From Ustulina deusta (taxonomy: Eukaryota; Ascomycota; Sordariomycetes; Xylariales; Xylariaceae): a stretch of 64,000 bases of DNA. The position numbers were made by a program, and so were the translations under genes. Positions 24,811 through 35,200 of this stretch are shown one piece after another (the stretch's first letter is position 1; each line of letters opens with the position of its first letter). The stretch spans positions 372,001 to 436,000 of the forward strand of contig JAJNNX010000038.1 of the NCBI GenBank assembly GCA_023159155.1, written 5' to 3'. Below the pieces are notes generated by a model, which was given only the letters and a program-made list of their open reading frames with translations, was not told the DNA's origin and did not search any database.

Positions 24811-27320
24811 TTATCGAATAGCAACCTCGGTCTCTTGTCCAACGAAAGCTGGCAGCGAGGATTCAATATCCTGCCACGTCTTGTCACCATCTACTATGGA
24901 ACGGATGGCAGCGAGGATTTCACCCTCCTCGCCTCGGACTTGCTTCGTTGAATCTCGGTCTCTTAAGGTAACTGTCTTGTCTTGAACAGTTTGGAAATCG
25001 ATCGTGATACCGAGTGGCGTACCAAGTTCATCGTTACGGCTGTAACGCCTGCCAATAGTCGCAGAAGAATCGTCGATGCGGTTAGAGATTCCAATCTTGC
25101 GGAGCTTCTGGGATAACTCGTAGCAAAATGGCCGGAAGGCATCGTTGCTAGAGAGAGGCACGATGATAACCTTGGTTGGCGCAATAGTAGGAGGGAATGA
25201 CAGAACCTGACATATGATAAGTGGAAATAATTACGTAGGGAAAGCCATGATACTTACGCCGCGGGCGTCGTCACCACCCTCGCTAGCACGCGTCCAGTAG
25301 CAATGTTCCATGAGCGCACTGGGAGATCAAGACTTAGCAAACCACTTCAACATTCATGCGGAGTTGGATACAAGAAACTTACTAGAGTATTCTTCCAATA
25401 CCAAATGAGGGCTCAATCACATTGGGAACGAACTCCCGGGTATTCTCTGTTCTCGTCCGCTGCTCGATCTTGAGAAGCTCCTTGGGCACGGACACCTTGC
25501 CATCGCCAACGCCAGCAACTTCAATGATGATGGAGCCGGTAGCGTCTAGGGCTTTCGCAAGCTCTTCTCTCTGCGATTGGGTTGTTGCAACTAAAGCGGC
25601 CTCTACAACTCTGCCACTCTTCTTGAAATGTGGCCCGAACTTCTTCCTGTCTAAATCTACCTCCCACTCGGTTACCTTGATGGGTTCAGGGAGTCGCTCA
25701 CGAACAATGAGTGAGGCACCCGTCTTCTTTGCGTGTACGCTCAGGTCATATGCGCTGCGGTCTGCACAACCAACACATTCAATCCAACCGAACGAGGTCA
25801 GCAATTCGGCATCCCACTAGAAATGAGGGCTAGATTAGCATCTGTAATCCTGAGATACTGCGGAAGCGGCCCCGTAGGAAGGGAGACCCCCCAAAAATCG
25901 AGTGGGCAGTGCTGGGCAAGTGGTTCCCTCACGATTTTTAGGGGAGGGGGAAGCCACTCACACAATCGGCAGCATAATGAGCCATCTCGTTTGCCATATG
26001 CTGTCTGAAGCGAATCTTGGATTGGTCCACACCAATCTTCTTGAGAAAGAGGTGGATGCGAGCCAAAAAGTAACCAAGGGTCTCGTTGTCAACTGTACCG
26101 TTTGCCACGGCTTGGCCAATGGTGACCTTTTGAACATCCGTCTTTCCAGAAAGCTGAGTTTCTTTATCCAGGAGCACCAGCTCAATGTCTTTGACCTGGT
26201 TAAACCGCGGGTGCTTCTTGCCACCATGAGGATCTACAAAGTGCTCAATCTCTGCCATGAGAAACTCCCGGACGCGCAGTAAGCCAGACCTAGGCGAGAT
26301 TTCATTTCGGTAAGATCTACCAATCGAAGCGGAAGCAAAGGGCATCTGTTGCTGATTAAACTCGAGCAGCTTAGAGAAATTCAAGAACTGGCCCTGCGCT
26401 GTCTCAGGGCGTAAGTAGCCCCGAAGATTACTGCTCGGACCAATGCTGGTCGAAAACATGAGATTGAAGTCAACCGGCGGCAGTGGTTGAACCCCGGTGG
26501 CCGGGTTCTTCAGGTCGTACTTCTGGATCAGCTCGCCGAGCTCTTGCGTGTTGTAATTGTCTATTTTGGCTAGAACCCCCTCATATTCTTGGACTACGGC
26601 ATCCCGGAGCCTGAAAATCACGGAACCGCCCTTGGTCTTGCGCTTCTTCTTCGGGTCTTCTTCTTTCGTCTCGGCCGTTTGGCCACGCGCCTCCTTATCG
26701 GCCCTGAGTCGGTTCTCAAGGATTTCCTCGATGAAGTGGTCGGCACGGAAGATCTCGCCGTTCGTAGGGTCCTTGCACATGGAATCGGCAAATTTGTCGA
26801 CGTGGCCGCTCGTCTTCAACACGTCGTGGGGGGTCAGGACACTGCAGTCGACCTCGAGCATGTCTTCCTCGAGGACAAAATGTTTACGCCAGACGTCGAC
26901 GACGCCCTGTTGGAGAGCGCAGCCCGGAGGGCCGTAGTCGTAGAGGCCAGAGACACCACCATAAATCTGTAGGTGACAATGTTAGGCTCTCGTGGTATGC
27001 CAAAGGGACAGATTGGAAATCGACGGCCGCATATTTGTGCATACCTCGAAACTCGGTGTATAGAACATGCGCCGCCTCAGCATAGCATCCAATGTGGTGC
27101 GGTCGAGGGGTTGACCCTTCAGGGTGGTGGCCGTGGTTGTCATAGCTGGGCGCTTTTTCTGGGACGATTTGGCGTACAGCCGGAGAGGAAGGATAGGGAG
27201 AGGAGGACAACGGAATGCGGCAGATATTGTTGGAGCAGATGATGGTCTGGGCTGCCCGATGTGATACAGGCTTTTACGACCAGCTAAGGAGGGTCGGGAA
27301 ACAATGCGAAAGACCCGCAT
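24811..27320 (-). CDS. GRS1: Glycyl-tRNA synthetase, probably dual cytosolic/mitochondrial
   Basis: Exons 27320/27143-27045, 26966-25962, 25816-25383, 25318-25258 and 25206-24811 encode 723 aa from the upstream ATG or 664 aa from the ATG at 27143. It is a class II synthetase of the eukaryotic alpha2 type. Visible motifs are [65 protein letters not shown], the [17 protein letters not shown] junction, [16 protein letters not shown], and [19 protein letters not shown]. The anticodon-binding domain begins near [10 protein letters not shown]. The extra 59 N-terminal residues start [19 protein letters not shown], rich in Arg/Ser with no acidic residue, as in mitochondrial presequences. One gene making both forms by alternative starts is known for yeast GRS1. 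Introns are 78, 145, 64 and 51 nt. Confidence 0.95.
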
Positions 27321-28352
27321 CAACTCGGCGGAATATCTGCACAAGAGAGGGACAAGATTGGCAGGGCAGGAAAAAATAACACAAAAAAAACAGATATCCT
27401 GTACCAATGGAGGGGCACCAGTGAGAAGGCAGTACCTAAGGTAGGTACGAGATCGGACCTTCGTAGCTGCAAGTCGTTGACTCAGGCCGGTTTGTAGCGG
27501 AGGTAGCAATGGAAGCGTCTGCGTATGTACCGCACTGAGTGCATAGTGGCAGTCGACCCATCCAGGTACCTACTAGCTAGTGTTAAGTACCTACAAAAGA
27601 TAGGTATTTACACACGTGACAGGCACTAAACTTAACTTACACTACCCCGCTATTAGTGTGGATTTCGAGACTGCTTAATAAGGAGGGGTAAAGTGGACAT
27701 GACTGGCAGATAGGTACCTACCTAGCGGGTACTAGTAGTACGCATATAACCATCCTGATCCGATCCGATACCTGCATGTCATTTCCCAGATGAGAACGGG
27801 CTGTCTGCCAGCCGTTCCCTTTCAAGCATGAAACATCCCGGCATCCTTGGCCGCTGCCCCCACCTGGTGGTACCGAGCTACAAACCCTGCCCACTGTACA
27901 CCAAAAGCCCTCGTTCTACCTACTCATTAACGCGTGTTACGGTCGCGTCTCGGGTCGTTCACCACCTCCCTCACCTCACTTTGAATTGCTCATGAGCGCG
28001 TTCTTGCTGACACAAACTGTCATGTCACAAAAGCATCAACCATCGTGCAATTCCACAATTCACAATTCACAATCCTAGTTGCAATTGAGAAATGCCAGTT
28101 ATATAACATAGCTGGCGGGCGTTTCTTCATTTGACAGCCATATTTCCTTCTGCTAGCCTGCCTCTTTCATTTCCTCTACCGAGGTAGTCAGTCTGGCCAT
28201 ACTCAATTGTCCCACGTCCGTTCTAGTTTCACGGCCTACCCCGACAGGGTGTTGGCTTTCTTTCTCGCACATCTCTTCCAGTTCCCCCAGTCGAGCATAC
28301 CACCCACCCACACCCAAGACAGAGGAGAGAGATACAGAAAGACATCCCCAGC
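27321..28352. promoter_or_regulatory. Shared divergent promoter of GRS1-like and MBP1-like genes
   Basis: The two start codons point away from each other across 1032 bp. The region contains ACGCGT at 27930-27935, the core of the MluI cell-cycle box bound by Mbp1-containing MBF, and GGTACCTA motifs at 27565-27600 and 27712-27725. A C/T-rich tract precedes the MBP1-like ATG. One ACGCGT in about 1 kb is weak evidence alone, because several others occur elsewhere in the window. Confidence 0.45.
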
Positions 28353-30555
28353 ATGGTTCAATCAGCAGCTGCAACGAAACCTGCCCCCGAGCCTGGCATA
28401 TATAGTGCCACATACAGCGGTGTAAGTCGGCATTCCCCTGGTCGCTGGTTCCTGGACCCCCTCATCTGCTCAAACAAGTCTATCATAAAACCTGGTCATG
28501 ATGTCTGGCTAATCCCCAATGTGTATGTTCAGATCCCTGTGTACGAATATCAATTCGGCCCGGAGCTTAAGGAACATGTAATGCGCCGGCGACTCGACAA
28601 TTGGATCAATGCCACTCATATCCTCAAGTGTGCCGGCTTCGACAAGCCTGCCCGTACTCGCATTCTCGAACGCGAGGTTCAGAAAGATGTCCACGAGAAG
28701 ATCCAGGGTGGTTACGGCAAGTACCAGGGCACATGGATACCCTTGGACGTAGGAGAACAGCTCGCCCAGAGGAATAATATCTACGACCGCCTCCGACCCA
28801 TCTTCGAGTACACGGCAGGTGGTGAGAGCCCGCCGCCTGCTCCCCGTCACACGAGCAAGCCCAAAGCGCCTCGGAAACCCGCCGTGCCAAAATGGAATAA
28901 CAGTGCGTATTTATCTGGCGCCCAATGATGGCCTCCACTTTGACGAGGCAAGCCCCTCTAATAATATGATTGTGTTAGACCCTCCGCCCCCTCCTCCTCC
29001 GCCACCGCCGAGAGAAGACTTCGAGACCCAAAGTCAACCAGTCAACGAAGATGATACCCCTGATAATGTTACTGTTGCTTCCATGTCCTACATGGCAGAA
29101 GACGACCGCCATGATCTGTCTCATTTTTCGACCGGCCATCGCAAGAGAAACCGGGACGAGACTATTCAGGACCTTACCGAACAACAACACTCCGTCTATG
29201 GTGACGAGCTTCTCGATTATTTTCTCCTTTCCCGCCAAGAGCAGCCCACTTTTCGACCCGAACCTCCCCCAAACTTCCAACCTGACTGGTATATCGATTC
29301 CGAAAGGCATAGCGCTCTCCACTGGGCAAGCGCCATGGGGGATGTAGATGTCATCAAGCAGTTGAAGCGCTTTGGGGCGAATCTAGGAGCTCAAAACTGT
29401 CGAGGCGAGACACCCTTCATGCGGTCTGTCAATTTCACCAACTGTTATGAGAAGCAAACATTTCCTGCCGTAATGAAAGAACTCTTTGACACGATCGCCA
29501 TCCGAGATGACACGGGGTGTACTGTCATTCATCATGCTGCCATTATGAAGAGTGGCCGTGTGCAGAGCCAGTCATGTTCCCGTTATTACCTGGATAGCAT
29601 CTTGAATAGACTTCAAGAAACTCACGATGCCAACTACGTCCACCAGCTGCTAAACATACAAGACCAGAACGGCAACACTGCCTTACACCTAGCTGCCAAG
29701 GTAAAGGCCAGAAAATGCGTGCGCGCACTTCTTGGTCGTGGCGCTGCTTCGGATATTCCTAACGTGGACGGTGTTCGTGCCGACGAACTTATCAAGGAAT
29801 TAAATGCGACCAGAAATATGAGAGAGCGAGTTCCACAACAGCGGTCTTCGTCACCCTTTGCTCCGGATTCTCAGCGCCATGTTTCATTTCGCGACGCGTT
29901 GTCCGAATCCGTCACTAAGCTTGCCATGTCGTATAACTCGGAGGCCGCTAATACTGTCCAGAACAAGATCACACCTCTAGTGTTTGAGAAATTTCAACAT
30001 CTTGCCCGCAATTATGAGGAGGAGTGGAAAGACAAAATCGAAGCCGAGAATGAAGCCCGTCGGTTATTAGGCAACACACAGAACGAATTATCTGCCGTGC
30101 GCCAGCACATAGCAGATCTCGAGACCAGCCTGGAGACACCAGAGGAAGCCGCAAAAGCAGTCAGTGATTCCGCTATAGCTCAGGAGCAAGTCTTGGCTCT
30201 GCTAGCGAACCAGAGCCGGTATCACATACAAGCCTCAGTAGAGCAGAGCCTAGCGCTTATGAACGGGGATCAAGGTCAAGATTCGTATGAGGATAGGCTC
30301 AGGCTCGCCCACGAACTCAACGAACTTCTTCACGGACAAAGGCGGGCGGAACAAGAATATGTTAACGCGCTGGGTCATTCCGGCACTGGTGAGAAGATTG
30401 ATAAGTACCGTCGACTGTTGAAGCAGTGTCTAGATCGCCAAGACGCGGAGAACCTCGACGCAAACCTGGATGACCTAATCGACATGATGGAGGAGGAGCG
30501 GAGTGAAGGAGTGGTGGCACTACCTGATCAAGGAGAGCCTATGGTGCTGTGTTAG
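28353..30555 (+). CDS. MBP1: APSES/KilA-N transcription factor with ankyrin repeats (Mbp1 type)
   Basis: Exons 28353-28421, 28533-28902 and 28979-30555 encode 671 aa. The APSES DNA-binding domain covers about residues 18-120 ([58 protein letters not shown]). A linker with a run of ten prolines follows. Ankyrin repeats lie at about residues 270-430 ([51 protein letters not shown]). The C-terminus is a charged coiled-coil region. Known: Mbp1 with Swi6 forms MBF, which drives G1/S genes in the nucleus. The second intron (28903-28978) has a CTAATA branch-like site 20 nt before TTAG and joins KWNN to the polyproline run in frame. The start is the first ATG after a 260-nt ATG-free leader. Confidence 0.94.
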
Positions 30556-31669
30556 GCCATGCCGGTCCTTACCCAGTTTTATTAAAGTGTTTTGTCTGCG
30601 TGGCACATAGCAAGCGTGATCAGGGTGTGTGTACATAATGGGCATGGCGGTCTCGATTCCAGTATGTGTACTCTACGTTTTGCAAGCCATAGTGATTACC
30701 TAGGGTAGACAAGAAAGAAGGACTTATGAGATAATGACGTCTCAGATTATTTACATCGGTTACATATATAATCAAGATCTGAAGACGTTAAATGATGGGC
30801 TTACGTTGTCGGTGTTGTCGATCATGCAAATTGAAATGTCATGTAGTATGGACCAGTGCTAGGATGGTTCACATTGGGCCAGGTCAAGCATGCCTCCATT
30901 TCTATTCCTTGAGCGCAACATGCCATTTCTGCTTAGCTGTGCCTACTATACTTGTCTTACAGAAGTAGTAAGGAACTTCAAGCAGGTGTGGATGATGAGG
31001 CGAGGTTTTCTTGAAGCCCACACAACGCCTTTCAAAAACCCCACTGCGGTGCTGTCTCTACACGATATTACCTCACCTGATGGAATTCTTTGTAGCCCAA
31101 TGTTGGAATAGGGAGTGTTGTCGTTAGTAGGCGAGACCTCCACCAAAAAGGGAGAAGAACAAATCGATCTTGAACACAGTCAGCCAGCCAGCGAGTTTGA
31201 TAGGTAGACACACCGTGAGCAGTTGCGCAAGGAAAACCCAAAGACACCGTCGGCCATAACGGCCTTTGTCACTGGATAAAATAATAACAACACGCAACCA
31301 CCCCCCCCCCCAACAAGGCAAATAAATCCACATCCTTACCTCCTCGCCCCGACGGTATTTCCAAAGAAAAAGCCGCACGCGAAACTGACGAAGAGCGAAA
31401 AAAAAAAAAAAAAACTCGGCAGGAAGAGGAGCGCAATGCCAACCGCTTGGCTCCGCCTATGCTTCTCTATACACCACATCAGTATTGATGGTCGCGGGTT
31501 CCGGAAGGGCTACCACTAGAAGATGGCTCACCTCGAGAACTGCGTCTCTGTTTTAAAGTTGGTAGGTTGTAAGGCGGTGAAAATTTCTTTTACAAAAATA
31601 AACATAAAAACCTCTCAGAAGCTCCTCCTGACCCCAGGGCTACCTACCTGGATACCATCGGTTTTAGTT
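30556..31669. other. Intergenic region downstream of the MBP1-like gene
   Basis: It holds the 3' UTR of the MBP1-like gene, a C-run (31299-31310) and an A-run (31400-31414). No coding or RNA feature is supported. Confidence 0.45.
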
Positions 31670-32235
31670 TCGATAAATTACCACTCACTAAGGTTCTTAG
31701 CGAGACGCCTCGAAATAGATCGCCGACTTTTGGATTTTTCTGGCCAGGAGAATGACGTTCCGGCTGTTGGCCAACAAGTCCGGGATGTGTTTGGTACATA
31801 ATTCGGTATATGTGCCGGGTACGCGATATGCTTCGGGGGGGAATGGAATCTCGGTCTCGAGCCCGAGGCGAAGATAGTCCCGGGAGAGTGGAGGGGGTCA
31901 TGCCGGTCTTCTTCTCTCGGTGCCTCACTTTCATGCGAAACGAGCGGGACTTCTCCCCTCGGATTCTGGCTGACAATTGAAGCGGGCGAGAGTCGTCCTC
32001 TCCTAGGTTCTCGCAAGAACCGAAGAGATCTCCAAATGTAGGCAAAACCATCGATGGACTGAATTGATTTGTGGAAGGAACTATATGAAACGTGGGATAT
32101 CAAAACGAAAAGTGCAAGTGGCTGTCCGCATGAGCTCAAGAAGGGGAGCATCGACTGAAAGCATTCTCTGTTCCCACTGCGGCGCGTGGTCGCGTAGAAA
32201 CTAAGAACCAACATTTCCCAAAAACGGCGATGCAT
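31670..32235 (-). pseudogene. Frame-shifted coding relic, family unknown
   Basis: On the minus strand, coding-like sequence moves between frames. Near 32050-31900 one frame reads LPTFGDLFGSCENLGEDDS and EKSRSFRMKVRHREKKTG. From about 31897 a different frame reads SRDYLRLGLETEIPFPPEAY, then VPGTYTELCTKHIPDLLANS and ILLARKIQKSAIYFEASR, ending at a TAA near 31705. Each segment is protein-like only in its own frame and stops interrupt the others, so this is best read as the C-terminal half of a decayed gene. A continuous 185-aa ORF also crosses it in the third frame, but with less protein-like composition. I do not recognise the family. Confidence 0.35.
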
Positions 32236-35200
32236 TCGTTGGGTTGGCTGTACGGCAGGGCGTCAGAACCCTCTGTCTTAGTATAGAAGTGGATGACGAC
32301 CGAAGCTGACTCTTTGCTCCTGATATTACTTAGAAATGATTGTTGGGGTTGGCGCCAACAGACTTGGGGAACCGGTTAAGGGTACGAAAAGCCGATATAT
32401 CGAGGACCACTGTGTGACAAGTACAATTCCGTAAGTTATTTTTAATGATCTCCTCGGCTTTTTTTCTCTCTCTTCTTCTTTTGGAGAAGGGGGGAGGAGG
32501 AAGGAGGAAAGAAAAAGTATGATCGTGATATTTGCTAAGATTTCTTTGCCCTGACGATGGGCTATGGAGCGTGTGGAAGACAAACTAACAATTGACCTAC
32601 TATATTATTTATTATTTATTCACCGGTGCACGACAGCCGTCGAACATGTACTATGTGATGTTTTGTTTATCTACTTGGCCATGTCATTCAGGCATACCAA
32701 GGTTCCGACGAGGGTTAGCAGGTCTGCACTACCTCTAGAGGATCTCCGTTTTCACGATGTGATTCAGAGGCGTAGACTCGAAGCCCTAACCCTATCATTA
32801 GTGAAACGTATCTTGAGTAACATATTGTTAGCACGTACCTCTTGAGCCTCTTGCTGCTTGTTGTCTAACGAGACTGGGAGCTAGAAAATTCATGAGGGCG
32901 TCATAAGCTCGGTTGCTGACGCCGTTATTGCTGTGGCCTGATAATGATACAGAGGCATGCGAGACACCCATGCCGTCAATCAAAGGCCTGCTCCACTTCT
33001 GTTAAGTGAGGCAGATTCACAAGGGCAAGCAAGGTTGACTAAGGAAGCTAGTTAGGAAGTATCCCCCGATTCGGTGTTTCTACAGGGAACATACCTAGTA
33101 ATACCAAAGCACGAGCTTGAAATTTTGCTACCGTCAGAGTATACAGGCTCGGTGAAGAATCGTAGACACTTTTACATCAGCAATCCTCTAAACTCCATCA
33201 ACAGTCGGACTTAAATCCATGAAACGTAATCTGAATCTACGACACGAGAACAGCTTGTTCATGCAAGGAAACCACGCGTCGGCAAATCGACGTTAAGCCT
33301 AAGCAACGTAATATTGTGACAACCTAATTACTGCTTCGTCTCACAAGGTCTTCTGCCCATCACACCAATAAATGCAAAAACAGATCACCATGGGATGCTG
33401 ACACGGGCAGTCGACCGTATAGGGGAGATCTGACAAAGACACTCACTTATCAACCCGCTGGCTGGAGTTATCGCCAACATAAGAATTCAACAGTCAAGGC
33501 GACAGCTATATGATTCATTTTTCGGCAAATTCGGCTTCTGTAAATTTGAAATATTCCGGGCATATATTAGTGGTGATATCAAACCTGACTCAGCAGAAGG
33601 ATCTCTCGCAAACATCGCCGCCGTGGTGCATCCAAAAATTTTTGAGGACCACCTGATACCACCCAGGAAAGCCGCGGGCCAGTGATTTCGATATGTTCAA
33701 GTTCGCGTTCGTGACTACAGGGTGCTCAATATTCCTATGGATTAGTCAGGTATGAGTCCCATCATCATAATGACAGAAGTTGTTGCAAGGCAGTAGTCGA
33801 AAGACACATCACGGATGATGTAAGCAGAACGGCTTATCGAATGAGCGTAAACTTCGGGCATAGTGATAGCAGACACTGAAAGTCCTGCTACGCTGACAGC
33901 CTCAAGTTGGGTCACATCGCTCAATAAAAGTCAACACTGAGCAGGAATAGAGTGGACGATTGGCCAAATGAGTGCATGTTGGTTTACCTAGAGTCAAGTC
34001 ATCGTCAGACTCCAGCATAAGGGGGCGGGCAACTAACGATCGTATGTCGGCCCCCCTCCTAGGGAACTTTCGCGGTCATGGCGTTTTGCTAACCCCGCCA
34101 GCCAGTCAGTATGGTGGTTCCATCAGCGCCAACGGTGTCGCAGGTCGATAGTTATCAGGAACGCTTCGACTAGCCTATGTTGTGCGTAGAGAGCACAGTG
34201 TCGGGAAGGAAGAAGAAAGGAGACTAAGTCTCATTTGTCATGATCGCAGGCGATTCTCGCGACAAGGTTGGGTTGCTGTTGCTTGATGAAACAACATAAC
34301 ATTTACCGCCTCAGATCGCAGCTGGCAAACACAGTACTAAGGACCCTGAAGTTCGTTCATCGGTCAAAAATTTTGGGTAAATTGCCTGTCGAATCAATTT
34401 GAAGTCGATGGAAAGTTTCATGGTAACAGGAATCGCGATGTGGATGATGTGGATCGCGAAACACTAGGAGGGGTCTCGACGGCGCGACAAAATGTTGCCT
34501 AGCGATTGGACTTGGAGGACGTGATAGCGCGATCTGCATGTTACAAATATATCATCAGGGGGGGTGGCTGGGGCTCAGATCTCGTAGGGCTGAAGGGGCA
34601 CGACAAAGACAGCATAGTGCTGGACGATCATTGGCGAGCTATGGCTGTTACGGCGCCGTCCTGCCATGCGTCAGCGCATTCGAGTACAACGCCGTGGAGC
34701 CACGTCATGCCGGTCAGCGTTGGGGGCGCCAATAAGACCCAACAGCAGCGGTGGCCACAGGCAATAAGAGGCCATTGTTGATGCCTTCAGCATACCCACG
34801 CATACGTTACAAGGTGCTGAAGAGGTCGACGGCTAATCATGTCTCGGACCGGTGTCCTGGTGACGCTCGTATCAACTGCGTCGCCCAATAGAGCTGGCTT
34901 GGCACCACCAAGGAAACAAGCTAATTCCCAGCAAGGAAGCGTTGTTGGTGGTATTGCGGGTCGAGCCGGCCGCCAGACGAGGTGAAGAAACAAACAGGAA
35001 CCTCTTTTTCTCTCCCGCCCACCCCATCAGCTGATAGTCGACAATATCGCGACCGACAAAGGGACGAAAGGCAAGTCGGTCCAGCTATTGGAGGACACAT
35101 TGGGGCGCAGTCGCGAAGATCTGACTAGCGAGCAGCCAAAAGACCCTCTCGAGTGCCATCGACAGTTAACAAGCTTCCTCGTTAGGCCCTGGCCGAGCTA

